Shown: piece by piece, positions 1 to 9,015 of the stretch
Numbering within the stretch: position 1 is the stretch's first letter
How the letters are laid out: the number at the start of each line of letters is the position of its first letter
Assembly (NCBI GenBank): GCA_903823115.1
Contig: CAIJRN010000044.1
Span: 1-53,743 of the forward strand
Source: an uncultured cyanobacterium
GTDB lineage: Bacteria > Cyanobacteriota > Cyanobacteriia > PCC-6307 > Cyanobiaceae
Length of the DNA: 53,743 bases
Direction of reading: 5' to 3'
Made by a program: the position numbers and the translations under genes
Notes under the pieces: model-generated
What the model was told of the DNA's origin: nothing
The model's database searches: none
The model's input: the letters and a program-made list of their open reading frames with translations, nothing else

Positions 1-277
1 GCAGGTAGTAACCGATGTCACGGGCGCACTTGTCCTTGCCACGCTGGTCGGCAGCGTAGTTGTTGCCCTGCATCTGGGTGGTGTAGGGAAACTTGTTGTA
101 GACGGCCTGGGCAGCGCCGTTGACCAGTTGGTCAGCCTTGGCGGTGAGAGCCTTGGCGGCTTCCAGGGCGTTCTTGGCGCGCTCGAAGCGACCGAAGGCA
201 GCGTTGAGCTCGGTGTTGCCGAGGAAACGGCCCTGGGAGTCGGCGGCTGCGACGGCCTCGGTGAGGGGAGTCTTCAT
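1..277 (-). CDS. cpcA: Phycocyanin alpha subunit, 3' end cut off by window edge
   Basis: The alpha chain of C-phycocyanin, the bilin-carrying protein of phycobilisome rods in the cytoplasm facing the thylakoid. The first 92 residues are visible, beginning [20 protein letters not shown] and containing the bilin-binding region around residues 78-88, with the chromophore cysteine at residue 84 (KCARDIGYY). The remaining ~70 residues lie beyond base 1. It follows cpcB by 46 bases on the same strand, so the two are almost certainly cotranscribed, as in all known cpcBA operons. Identification is by direct recognition of the highly conserved N-terminus. Confidence 0.97.
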   Translation of the reverse strand, partial: MKTPLTEAVAAADSQGRFLGNTELNAAFGRFERAKNALEAAKALTAKADQLVNGAAQAVYNKFPYTTQMQGNNYAADQRGKDKCARDIGYYL

Positions 278-323
278 GATGTGAAGGTAGGGATGAAGGT
301 GAACCGTGAATTCAGCGCGCTGA

Positions 324-842
324 TCAGGCGACAGCAGCAGCAGCGCGGTCGAAGTAGGTGCCGACTTCGGACATCAGGGCGGAGCAATCGCCGGGGGTGA
401 TGCCGTTGCGATCGTTGGCGATCGCGATGGCGGCGTCCTTCATCTTGCGGATGCCTTCAGCCACGGAAGCGCCAGGGACGCCGAGGGCGAGGTAGGTCTC
501 ACGCAGGCCGTTGAGGCAACGATCTTCCAGGACGGAAGCATCGCCGGTGAACACGGCGTAGGTGATGTAGCGGAGAACGATCTCCATGTCGCGCAGGCAG
601 GCAGCCATGCGGCGATGGGTGTAGGCGTTACCGCCGGGGGCGATCAGAGCGGGCTGCTGGGAGAAGAGTTCGCGAGCAGCGTTGGTGACGATGGCGGAAG
701 CGTTGGAGGTGATCCGGTTGACGGTATCCATCCGCTTGAGGCTGTCGCCGACGATCGCCGAGAGGGCGTCGATCTGACCGGCATTGATGAATTCGCCGCG
801 GGCATCAGCCTGCGCAACGACCTTGGTGAAGGCGTCGAACAT
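324..842 (-). CDS. cpcB: Phycocyanin beta subunit
   Basis: The beta chain of C-phycocyanin, 172 residues, the standard length. It carries two phycocyanobilin sites, both visible: Cys82 ([16 protein letters not shown]) and Cys153 ([11 protein letters not shown]). Asn72 in the GGNAYTH motif is the residue known in the family to be gamma-N-methylated. With CpcA it forms the hexamers stacked into rods. It is the first gene of a cpcBA unit and is preceded by a ~380-base region that begins just after a terminator for the upstream linker genes, so it probably has its own strong promoter. The lyase for Cys153, CpcT, is encoded about 3.5 kb upstream. Confidence 0.98.
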   Translation of the reverse strand: MFDAFTKVVAQADARGEFINAGQIDALSAIVGDSLKRMDTVNRITSNASAIVTNAARELFSQQPALIAPGGNAYTHRRMAACLRDMEIVLRYITYAVFTGDASVLEDRCLNGLRETYLALGVPGASVAEGIRKMKDAAIAIANDRNGITPGDCSALMSEVGTYFDRAAAAVA

Positions 843-1225
843 TGAGGTAGCTCCTGTTCTCGACCGGAGTCGGGAGGGTGGGTAAGGGGGTGAGGCGACC
901 GGAGTGAGGGGCTTGCGCCCGTCTGTCAGGGAGCCTCGGAATCAAGCGAGAGGACGTGGCCTTGACCCAGACGTTGGCGAAGCGCAGGACGCTCGGGTAA
1001 CGCAGGTCGGGACGCGTTGGTGTATCCCGTTTGACTGAACCATTGTTGATCCCGTCGGCTGCAGGTCGTGGCTGGCGTAACAAATGGTCATTGCCCTGGT
1101 CTGATCCAGTGATTGCAGCCTGTCTGACTGCTAACGCCGCCGCTTTCCTGACAATGAAAAGGGGCCCATGCAGGGCCCCGGACGGGAAAGGTGTGGAGCC
1201 GCCATGGCAAAGGCGGGGCCTGGCC
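843..1225 (-). promoter_or_regulatory. Intergenic region upstream of cpcBA; likely promoter and leader
   Basis: No gene is supported in these 383 bases. On the minus strand it holds a terminator for cpcCD near 1155-1180, then about 300 bases leading to cpcB. Because the terminator separates the linker genes from cpcBA, a cpcBA promoter is expected here. I could not pick a convincing -35/-10 pair by eye, so no exact site is given. Confidence 0.5.
1155..1180 (-). terminator. Intrinsic terminator between cpcD and cpcB
   Basis: On the minus strand a perfect 7-bp stem GGGGCCC / GGGCCCC with a five-base loop (TGCAT) is followed by TTTTC. It lies 46 bases beyond the cpcD stop codon. It would end or attenuate a cpcC-cpcD transcript before cpcB. 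The U-run is short (four), so partial read-through is possible. Confidence 0.7.
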
Positions 1226-1483
1226 TCAGCCTTTGGACCTGGCTTTGGCTTTCTTGGGGGCAGAGGAGGCTGCCGGAATGTCACCACCGCTCACGGCCAC
1301 TTCGGTGATCTTGCCGCCCATGCGCTGGACCAGCCGCATGGTCTCGTTCATGCGGGTGTAGGGAACCTGCATGACGCAGTCGGAGCTGCGCACGAAGTCG
1401 TTGTTGGCCAGCCCGGTGACGGTGATGGTGACCTGGCGGCCATTGCTGAAGCTGGTGCCTCGGGTGCCTGCAGAAACCTTCAT
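1226..1483 (-). CDS. cpcD: Phycobilisome rod-capping linker CpcD
   Basis: A small (85-residue) rod-capping linker that ends phycocyanin rods and limits their length. The CpcD domain is visible from about residue 14 to 60 (QVTITVTGLANNDFVRSSDC, then YTRMNETMRLVQRMGGKI). The same domain type ends the neighbouring CpcC. The start at ATG 1483 is chosen because it gives the family N-terminus MKVSAGTRG; longer readings into cpcC are out-of-frame shadows. The C-terminal ~20 residues form a basic, Ala/Lys/Ser-rich tail (APKKAKARSKG). It lies 43 bases after cpcC and is probably cotranscribed with it. Confidence 0.93.
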   Translation of the reverse strand: MKVSAGTRGTSFSNGRQVTITVTGLANNDFVRSSDCVMQVPYTRMNETMRLVQRMGGKITEVAVSGGDIPAASSAPKKAKARSKG

Positions 1484-1526
1484 GGGGTTGATGCCGTGAG
1501 TGGGGACAAGGGGGGAGCGAAGCCGC

Positions 1527-2372
1527 TCAGTTGACGGGGGTGAGGCTGGCGATGCGGCCTCCCTGGCGCTGCACCTGCTGCTGCACCTCCAGCAACTTGT
1601 TGAATGGCACGAACAGCACCCGATTGCTGCGCTTGTGCAGGCGGTAGTTGTTGAAGCCGGTGACTTCCACCCGGAAGGTGCGGCCCTCTTCGCCGGCACC
1701 GACGCCCTGACGGGTGACACCGTCGCTGGAGACGGCGCGGAAGGCGCTGCCCTTGGCATTCGGACTGACGACCGACATCGGCTTTTCTGAGTGCACCGCG
1801 GGGTTCAGGCGCGACTGGGTCTTGAGGGCATCGCCTCGTACCGAGGCACCCACGCCGCGGGCCAGCTGCAGCATGTAGGAGAACTGCAGGCCCTGTTGGC
1901 CGGCGGAATAATCCCAGCCGTGCAGGAAAGGAACCACCTCTTCACCAAAGCGATTCTGGTATTCGGCGCTGTCGAGGTAGGAATCGATCTCGGCGTCGAA
2001 ACCCTGCTCCTGCAGGATCGTGAAGTGGTGCAGCATCTCCGCCTTGTTCTGGGGAGCGCGGCCGAGCAGGTGCTTGAAGTTGAGCTCAATGAAGCGGTAG
2101 GCGTTGCAGTTTTCGAAGAACTTGCCCTTGTACAGACCGCTCTTGGCCACCTGGCGCACGAACTCCCGCACACTCAGATAGCCACGCCTGAAGAGCGATT
2201 CAGGCCCTTCCAGCCGCTCGCTGGCCATGATGTACTGGTTGCCGAGCACCTGCTTGTAGACCGCACGGATCAGGGCCGCCTTGTCGTTTTCGGTGGCGTT
2301 GGACCAGTTTTCCTTGTTGCGGTCGCTGGCGAAACGCTCGATGCCCAGATAGGCAGCGTTGGCGAGTGTCAT
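1527..2372 (-). CDS. cpcC: Phycocyanin-associated rod linker CpcC
   Basis: A 281-residue rod linker of the ~30-kDa class that joins phycocyanin hexamers and tunes their energy transfer. The N-terminal phycobilisome-linker domain spans about residues 18-150 (e.g. YKQVLGNQYIMASERLEGPE, then LFRRGYLSVREFVRQVAKS). A CpcD-like domain occupies about residues 228-278 (RTFRVEVTGFNNYRLHKRSN). The two-domain order and length match CpcC. It heads a cpcC-cpcD unit placed upstream of cpcBA, instead of the textbook cpcB-A-C-D order. The divergent coiled-coil gene begins 207 bases upstream. Confidence 0.96.
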   Translation of the reverse strand: MTLANAAYLGIERFASDRNKENWSNATENDKAALIRAVYKQVLGNQYIMASERLEGPESLFRRGYLSVREFVRQVAKSGLYKGKFFENCNAYRFIELNFKHLLGRAPQNKAEMLHHFTILQEQGFDAEIDSYLDSAEYQNRFGEEVVPFLHGWDYSAGQQGLQFSYMLQLARGVGASVRGDALKTQSRLNPAVHSEKPMSVVSPNAKGSAFRAVSSDGVTRQGVGAGEEGRTFRVEVTGFNNYRLHKRSNRVLFVPFNKLLEVQQQVQRQGGRIASLTPVN

Positions 2373-2579
2373 GGGCGTGGGCCTGGGGAGATGGCGTTGG
2401 GGAGAAGGCGGTTCGGCAGCCTGAATGTCTCAACCTGAGGCTGCTAGCCGGATCCTATGGGGCTGCCTTGACCTCAGGACAAGGCTTCCACAATCGTTAC
2501 AAAGGCTCGGCCGCGCGCCCCCCTGGCGGCGCCGGGCTGTGCCGATACCATCCCGCCAGAACCCTGGCACCGTTTTGCC

Positions 2580-3011
2580 ATGACATCCGAGTCCCAGCCT
2601 CTGGCCTGGTCCAGTCGCCTGGCCGATCAGCTGCAGGTGCTCTCGGAGGTGGCCGAAAGCCTCACTTATCGCATGCTGATGCTCGAAGAGCGGCTGGCGG
2701 GTCAGGAGCAGCGTCTGCTGGAGCCGGCGGATGGGGTTGATCCCCTGCTGGCCGAGGAGATGGAGCTGCGGCTGCTCGATACCGAGGAGCGATTGGCCCG
2801 CATTGAAGGCCTGCTGGGGGATGGGGAGGCCGCCGCCGCCGGACGCCATCTGCAGCCGGTGCGGCCTGCAGGTCGCCCAGCCAAGGACCTGACGCGGCCA
2901 GGATCGGCGCGCCAGGCCTCTGGAGCGGGGCCCGTCGAAGCGGAGATCCTCCAGGACGATCCCTTCCTCGACGAGGGCGAACAGCCCTTCATGGATGAGT
3001 TGACCGCCTAG
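2580..3011 (+). CDS. Conserved hypothetical coiled-coil protein
   Basis: A 143-residue acidic protein that I do not recognise as a named family. The first ~85 residues are Leu/Glu-rich with heptad-like spacing (LADQLQVLSEVAESLTYRML; EMELRLLDTEERLARIEGLL) and should form a coiled coil. The C-terminal half is low-complexity, Pro/Ala/Gly-rich, then acidic (DDPFLDEGEQPFMDE). No signal peptide or membrane segment is seen. Its position between divergent cpcC and convergent cpcL suggests a link to phycobilisomes, but this is inference only. Its stop codon overlaps the stop codon of the convergent linker gene within CTAG (3008-3011). Confidence 0.7.
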   Translation: MTSESQPLAWSSRLADQLQVLSEVAESLTYRMLMLEERLAGQEQRLLEPADGVDPLLAEEMELRLLDTEERLARIEGLLGDGEAAAAGRHLQPVRPAGRPAKDLTRPGSARQASGAGPVEAEILQDDPFLDEGEQPFMDELTA

Positions 3012-3775
3012 GAGCCGGCCGTGCTCAGCATGGTGGCGGCGATGTAGATCACCAGGCCGGTGAGCGCGAAGCCGCCGGTGGTGACCAGTCCCTGCCAGAT
3101 CTTGCGAGCCAGAGGTGAGGGGGCATCGGCGAGCCAGGCGGGGCGGGGCATGGAGAAGCCGCCGCTGGGAGCCCAGGCCGTGTTGTGACCGGCCGGCGCC
3201 CGGCGTGCCACCGCTTCGCGCCAGTAGCGGTCGTAGCGGGGGGCCTGCTGGTTGAAGGGCACGGTCCCCTGGGACTGGCCGGCCAGCACCCTGGAGCGCT
3301 GGTAGGGCACCGTGTCGTAGCCGAAGTTGTTGAGATAGTCGTCGGAGTTGAGCAGGTGGTCGATCAGCCCACCAAGGCCCTGCTGGGCGATCAGAATCGA
3401 GAGGGCGATCCGCTCCTGGTTGCTGTGCACCGGTCGACCCAGAGCCCGGCCGACGATCTGATCGACCATCCGATAGTTGCTGTTGCAGCGATAGAAGTCG
3501 TCACGGAATTTGTTCGACAACAGCAGAGCGCGCACAAAGTCCCGCACGGTGATCTGGCGGCTGCGCAGCTGGGATTCGAGCACGGCGTCGCGGTCCACCT
3601 TGAAGGCGTGAAAGAAGATCTGCCGGTAGGCCTGTTCAATCAGCTCGTCGGCACTGGTGGCGTTGCGCCCGATCGTCTGGGGCACCTGGCGGGGGGTGTC
3701 GTCGTTGCCGATGGCGAAGGGATTGACCCGGGCGTTCTGGCTGACGGGAGCTGTGGACAGCAAGGGGAGGGTCAT
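3008..3775 (-). CDS. cpcL: Rod linker with C-terminal membrane anchor (CpcL / CpcG2 type)
   Basis: A 255-residue CpcG-family linker. The phycobilisome-linker domain covers about residues 25-170 (e.g. LIEQAYRQIFFHAFKVDRDA, ITVRDFVRALLLSNKFRDDF). The C-terminal ~30 residues contain an uninterrupted hydrophobic helix (LVTTGGFALTGLVIYIAATM), which CpcG1-type rod-core linkers lack. In characterised cyanobacteria (CpcG2/CpcL) such a helix anchors coreless phycocyanin rods to the thylakoid, where they serve photosystem I. The ATG at 3775 gives the family N-terminus MTLPLLSTAPVSQNARVNPF; an upstream in-frame extension is arginine-rich and unlike the family. A conventional CpcG must be sought elsewhere in the genome. 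Confidence 0.9.
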   Translation of the reverse strand: MTLPLLSTAPVSQNARVNPFAIGNDDTPRQVPQTIGRNATSADELIEQAYRQIFFHAFKVDRDAVLESQLRSRQITVRDFVRALLLSNKFRDDFYRCNSNYRMVDQIVGRALGRPVHSNQERIALSILIAQQGLGGLIDHLLNSDDYLNNFGYDTVPYQRSRVLAGQSQGTVPFNQQAPRYDRYWREAVARRAPAGHNTAWAPSGGFSMPRPAWLADAPSPLARKIWQGLVTTGGFALTGLVIYIAATMLSTAGS

Positions 3776-4318
3776 GGTATTGGAGGGGGAGTACTGCCCG
3801 AAGGTTGCGGCGCACCGTAGGCGGAGTATTCCGATCTTCCCTGCACCGGAACCAACTCGCCAAAGTCCTTCACGTCGCCTTCGCGGCGTCCGTGGCGATT
3901 CCGGCCCGAGCATCAGTGGCGGGCCTGGAGCCTGGGGCGAGGGAGGGTCGCCGGGGCACCGATCCCGCCGGCGATCGTGCCGTCCCTGTCGGTGCCGTCG
4001 GACAGTGTCTGCCGCGATCTCGGGCGCTGTCGTCGGGTTGCCCGCTCGGCGTTGGTCTGGTGTGGTGATCTGCGGTTGCTGACTCGAATGGCTGTGGGGC
4101 CCAGGCCGGCAATCGGGCGTCCCTGTCGGGCGGTCCCTTGGGCTGTCGCCGGTTCGCTCGCTGGCGCTGGGCTCTGGTTGATCGGTTGGCGCTGGGCTGG
4201 CCAGGCCTTGTTCAACGTTTCCGGACAGCCCTGAGGGCTTGCTTGAGTCCCCCGGACAGCCCCATCTGTTCTGCCAGTGCCGTTGCCTGGCCTGTCTGGA
4301 CGCCGTGCTGTTCCGGAC
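3776..4318. other. Gene-free interval between cpcL and cpcT
   Basis: These 543 bases hold no frame that looks coding: translations in all frames are Arg/Ala/Pro/Ser-rich and resemble no family. Short imperfect direct repeats of the type ttggcgctgggct occur near 4160-4200. The upstream signals of cpcL should lie at the low-coordinate end. No clear terminator was found. Confidence 0.6.
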
Positions 4319-4924
4319 TCACTCCCCCTCGAGAGCGTCGAGCCAGGGGTCGGGGATCTCCTGGCTGTAGTCGTCGGTGCGCTCGAACTCAAACGGTCCG
4401 GCCAGGGAGCCCCAGAGCTGCTCGTGGGTCTGGGGGTCGTGGCCGCGGTCAATGGTGCGCATGCCGCGGGGATCGAGCTCGAAGCTGCTCACCAGGTAGG
4501 CCGTGGCCCCCTTGCGTTCGACCAGGCAGCGGCAGCCGGGCTCCACTTCGCCGATGAAGCCGTCGCCCTGTTCGCGCACCACATAGGTGCAGCCCTCCAG
4601 GGGGCGCAGGTCATCGGCGCGGATGGCGTCGCGTTTGGCGGCATCCGCCACGGCACCCCAGAAACGCTCGTCGCCGTGCAGGGCCTGGTTGTGGATGATC
4701 AGGCCACCGTCTCGCCGTTCGGCCCGCAGCACCCGGATGCGGTAAGGAGCTGCCGGGTTGATCGCGTAGGACTGCTCCAGCAACATGGATCCGGGTGCCA
4801 GCTGGGGCAGCGGCCGGAACTTGACCAGGATGTGGGCGTAGAGGGGCGGATTTTCAAAGGCCTGGGCCTGGTTGCTGAAGCCGGCGCTCAGCATCCGGAC
4901 CAGACGGGTGAGGGAGCTGCTCAT
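4319..4924 (-). CDS. cpcT: Phycocyanobilin lyase CpcT (CpcT/CpeT family)
   Basis: A 201-residue chromophore lyase. Characterised CpcT attaches phycocyanobilin to Cys153 of CpcB, a site present in this window's cpcB. The family fold is recognisable throughout: N-terminal LTRLVRMLSAGFSNQAQAF, then NPPLYAHILVKFRPLP, the central LLEQSYAINPAAPYRIRVLR and a late LVERKGATAYLVSSFEL. The length is normal. It starts 9 bases after the small gene at 4934-5167 and is probably cotranscribed with it. A CpeT-type lyase acting on phycoerythrin is less likely, because only phycocyanin genes are nearby. Confidence 0.9.
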   Translation of the reverse strand: MSSSLTRLVRMLSAGFSNQAQAFENPPLYAHILVKFRPLPQLAPGSMLLEQSYAINPAAPYRIRVLRAERRDGGLIIHNQALHGDERFWGAVADAAKRDAIRADDLRPLEGCTYVVREQGDGFIGEVEPGCRCLVERKGATAYLVSSFELDPRGMRTIDRGHDPQTHEQLWGSLAGPFEFERTDDYSQEIPDPWLDALEGE

Positions 4925-4933
4925 GGCCAGAAC

Positions 4934-5167
4934 CTACAGACCGAGAAGACGCACCCGGAACTCCGCCACCTGGCGGGCCTGGCTGGGGTCATCCTGGGCG
5001 AAGGGGTGGTCCGCGACGCGGCTGAGGATCAGATCCAGCTTGTCGGCGGAACTGAGACCGTGGCTCGGCTCGCGGCGTCCGTGCTCTTGCCAGGCCTCGT
5101 CGAACGCCTGGGCATAGCTGTCGGCGTTGTTGAAGGTGCGATCCGTGAACGGTTGCGGCTGTTGCAT
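4934..5167 (-). CDS. Small conserved hypothetical protein
   Basis: A 77-residue soluble protein starting MQQPQPFTDRTFNNADSYAQ and containing a hydrophilic helical stretch (FDEAWQEHGRREPSHG, SSADKLDLILSRVADHPFAQ). I do not recognise a named domain. The ATG at 5167 is chosen because a longer reading would run into the tRNA-Phe gene. It sits between tRNA-Phe and cpcT, 9 bases ahead of cpcT, which suggests joint expression. The function is unknown. Confidence 0.7.
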   Translation of the reverse strand: MQQPQPFTDRTFNNADSYAQAFDEAWQEHGRREPSHGLSSADKLDLILSRVADHPFAQDDPSQARQVAEFRVRLLGL

Positions 5168-5193
5168 GGGGAGAAAATGCCGCTTCGTCGTAA

Positions 5194-5266
5194 TGCCAGG
5201 ACCCAGATTTGAACTGGGGACACGGCGATTTTCAATCGCCTGCTCTACCAACTGAGCTATCCCGGC
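5194..5266 (-). tRNA. trnF-GAA: tRNA-Phe (GAA)
   Basis: The minus strand reads a complete 73-base cloverleaf. The acceptor stem is GCCGGGA / TCCTGGC (one G-T pair), the D-arm GCTCAGTTGGTAGAGC, the anticodon arm GGCGATTGAAAATCGCC with anticodon GAA, and the T-arm CCCAGTTCAAATCTGGG, with discriminator base A. The 3' CCA is not encoded. It lies between comF and a small conserved gene on the same strand. Confidence 0.96.
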
Positions 5267-5302
5267 TTGTCGCAGTGGCAGTGCCGTTGCGACCGAGAGA
5301 TC

Positions 5303-5992
5303 TTAGATCACAGACCCCAGGCTTCCCGGCCGAGGCGGCGTGCGGGCCAGGCAGACCATGCCCAGCACCGGCCAGCCCGCGGCCTTCAGGCAAAGGGCCC
5401 CGTTGAGGGCGGTGGCGCCGGTGGTGAGGATGTCGTCGACGATCAGCACCGGTCGGCGCCGGCGCCGTTCGCCCGCGGGCTGAGCGCGGAAGGCGCCCTG
5501 CTGGTTGGCCAGTCTCAGCCGGCGACCGAGATGGTGTTGCCCCAGCACCGGATGGGAGCGCTCCAGCAATTCGGCCCGGCGTAGCCCCAGCTGCCTGCCC
5601 AGGCTGATGCAGATCTGCGGTGGCAGCGGGTTGCCGTGCCGTTTCCAGCTGGGGATCGGCACCAGCAGCGGAGCGAGACCGCTCCCTGGCGCTGCCAGGG
5701 CCGCCAGGGAGGGCTGCAGGGGCTTGAGCAGGGCTGAGACCAGCTCCGGCCTGGGACGGCGCTTCATGTCGAGCAGCGCCTCCCGCAGGGCTCCGCCGTA
5801 GTTGCCGCTGCTCCACCAGGTCAGGGGCAGCTGGCCCTGAAGGCCCCTGGGGGGCAGGAGCAGGCGCATCTCACAGGCGAGGCAGAAGGCCGTGCCGGTG
5901 ACGTCTGACAGGGGAGGCAGTTTGCGGCAGAGCGGGCAGGGGCTACCCAGCAGCCAGCCCAGCGGCAGCGCTGACAGGCCGCGTTCCAGCAA
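5303..5992 (-). CDS. comF: ComF family phosphoribosyltransferase-like protein
   Basis: A 229-residue ComF protein, linked in naturally competent bacteria to DNA uptake. An N-terminal zinc-ribbon is visible (CPLCRK near residue 19, CLAC near residue 37). A C-terminal phosphoribosyltransferase domain has the PRPP-binding loop VLIVDDILTTGAT at about residues 183-195. The start is TTG at 5992, giving MLERGLSALPLGWLLG; no ATG precedes the zinc motif. dprA, another competence gene, is present at 16.9 kb. The gene follows the DUF2470 gene by 63 bases. Confidence 0.9.
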   Translation of the reverse strand: MLERGLSALPLGWLLGSPCPLCRKLPPLSDVTGTAFCLACEMRLLLPPRGLQGQLPLTWWSSGNYGGALREALLDMKRRPRPELVSALLKPLQPSLAALAAPGSGLAPLLVPIPSWKRHGNPLPPQICISLGRQLGLRRAELLERSHPVLGQHHLGRRLRLANQQGAFRAQPAGERRRRRPVLIVDDILTTGATALNGALCLKAAGWPVLGMVCLARTPPRPGSLGSVI

Positions 5993-6055
5993 CGCAGGGA
6001 GGGGGAAAGGCTTCAGGGGGAGAGCCGCTGTCGCCAGCGGTTGGCAACGACTGCC

Positions 6056-6328
6056 TCAAGGATTCCCAGGCAGCGACCTGAGCATGCTCACCAGGGTGCG
6101 ATGGGCATCTTCGCTGTCGGAGAGGGTGTGGTCAAACGGCACCTCCACAGCGGCGCCATCCACCTCCAGCCGCATCGCATCCGGCCCGACCGCCAGCATG
6201 CGGGCCTGCTGGGCGCTGATCAGGCCGCCGTAGTGGCGCGCATAGGCGAGCACGGCGGCGGCGTGGTCGTCGTTCATGTGCTTGCAGATCCGATCGCTCA
6301 CGGCCGGGGTCAGGGGGTCGGCGCTCAT
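6056..6328 (-). CDS. DUF2470 domain protein
   Basis: A 90-residue protein with the DUF2470 signature near its N-terminus (SDRICKHMNDDHAAAVLAYA) followed by the beta-rich part (AQQARMLAVGPDAMRLEVDG). The domain is often found at the C-terminus of heme-binding, pyridoxamine-oxidase-like proteins (the HugZ/GluBP type), but here it stands alone. ATG 6328 is chosen over a frame-compatible upstream start because it places the domain directly at the N-terminus. It follows the small membrane ORF by 32 bases, so it is probably part of the same transcript. The exact role is not known. Confidence 0.8.
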   Translation of the reverse strand: MSADPLTPAVSDRICKHMNDDHAAAVLAYARHYGGLISAQQARMLAVGPDAMRLEVDGAAVEVPFDHTLSDSEDAHRTLVSMLRSLPGNP

Positions 6329-6360
6329 CACGGCAGGGCAGAGATGGGGGGATTCTGGAG

Positions 6361-6480
6361 TCAGGCAGCGCCGAAGCGTTGCCACAGCAACAGGCCCAGG
6401 CGGATGGCGCTGAAACCGACATAGCCCGCCAGCACCACGAACAACGCCATGGACAGGATCGTTTGGAGGCGCGCGTTCAT
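6361..6480 (-). CDS. 39-residue single-span membrane peptide
   Basis: A very short ORF ([20 protein letters not shown]..., ending LLLWQRFGAA) dominated by one transmembrane helix of ~22 residues with positive residues at both ends. Its start codon overlaps the stop codon of the upstream sugar kinase in an ATGA, a layout typical of translational coupling, which supports it being real. It does not match a photosystem small subunit I recognise. Function unknown. Confidence 0.6.
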   Translation of the reverse strand: MNARLQTILSMALFVVLAGYVGFSAIRLGLLLWQRFGAA

Positions 6481-7755
6481 CGGGAGGCTGCGGCTGACTC
6501 CCCCATCCTGGCCTGGGCCTGCAGGGCCAGGCGGGCCATGCCCAGGGCGGCGGATAATCCTGGGCGGTTCAGCACCGGCACGCCCAGGGCCCGCTGACGC
6601 AGCTGGCGCCACTGGGGATTATGGGCGCCGCCGCCCAGGGTGATCACCCGGCGCAGAGGCGGCGCCCCAAGCTGGCGCAGACGCTTCCAGCCCCTGGCTT
6701 CGATGGCGGTGAGCCCCTCCAGCAGGGCCTGCAGATAGAGCGCATCGCTCACCGGCCGGGGTTCCAGACGGGGCTCCAGGGCCGGATCATCCACCGGGAA
6801 GCGCTCGCCGGTGCAGGGCAGTGGCAGCAGATCGAGGCCCGTAGGGCGTTCGGGATCGATCTGTCGGCTCAGCTCCCTGATCTGGGCGTCGCGATAGAAA
6901 CGGCGCAGCACACCCGCACCGGCGTTGGACGCCCCTCCCACCAGCCAGCGGCCGGCCAGTCGATGGCAACTGATGCCTGCCGCGTGGATCGGCGCCGCAG
7001 CGAATTGTTTCAGCACCAGCGTGGTGCCCAGCACGGCGACCCCATCCCCCTCCTGGGGATCGGCGGCCAGGAAGGCCGCATTGGCATCGGTGCTGCCGGC
7101 CACCACCTGGCAGCTGATGGGCAGGCCCAGGGCCTCGGCGCTGGTTGCCGCCAGCGGCCCCAACAGGGAACCGCTGGCTCGGATGGTGGGCAGGGCAGAT
7201 GCCCAGGACTGGTCGGCGAGGCTGCCGGCCCAGCGACGGCGCGCCAGGTCCCAGCCGAGCCGGAGATTGTTGCCCTCTTCCCCCCAGCGCCAGTCCGCCA
7301 GAAGCCAGCCCATCAGCCAATCGGCCTGATGGCGCAGCAACAACCCCGGCCCTTCCCCGGCCAGGTGGGCCCGGTGCCGCAGCTGCAGGGCCCGGGCCAG
7401 GCTGCCGCTGGCACTGGCCGCCGGGCTGGCGTCATCACAGCAGAGCTGGCGAGCCCGTTCCGCCTGCTCCGGGCAGGCCTGGTGGTAAGGCAGGGCCAGG
7501 CCCAGATCTCCCGGCAGCAGGCTGCCGTCGCGGCGGCAGAGCAACAGGGTTCCGGAGGTGCCATCGATGGCGATGGCACTCACCCTCTGGCGCAGTTCGG
7601 CTGGCAGCTGCTGCGTCAGGCCGATCAATCCGTGGCGCCAGGCTTCTGGCTCGTTGAAGCTGCCGGGGTAGGGGCTGCTGGTCTCGATCAGCAGCTCGGC
7701 AGGGCCATCGCCGTCGGCTTTTGCCAGGGCGAGGCGCAGGCCACTGCTGCCGAGA

Positions 7756-7781
<26 letters not shown>
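6477..7781 (-). CDS. FGGY-family carbohydrate kinase (ribulokinase/xylulokinase-like)
   Basis: A 434-residue sugar kinase of the FGGY family. N-terminal ATPase motif [16 protein letters not shown] is at about residues 4-19, followed by [26 protein letters not shown] and [11 protein letters not shown] in the expected order. A C-terminal nucleotide-binding [12 protein letters not shown] completes the fold. Cyanobacterial members have been described as D-ribulokinases; whether this one acts on D-ribulose or D-xylulose cannot be told from sequence alone. GTG 7781 is chosen because it puts the ATP motif at the N-terminus; this overlaps the metK 3' end by 26 bases. Longer readings upstream are metK shadows. 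Confidence 0.85.

Positions 7782-9011
<1,230 letters not shown>

Positions 9012-9015
<4 letters not shown>

Noticed and set aside
2489-2504. GTTACAAA upstream of cpcC, like one half of the RpaB HLR1 motif
   Set aside because: The second half is not present at the required spacing, so a functional RpaB site cannot be claimed.
3913-4452. 179-codon minus-strand frame between cpcL and cpcT
   Set aside because: Arg/Thr/Pro/Ser-rich translation overlapping cpcT in another frame; typical of GC-rich shadows.
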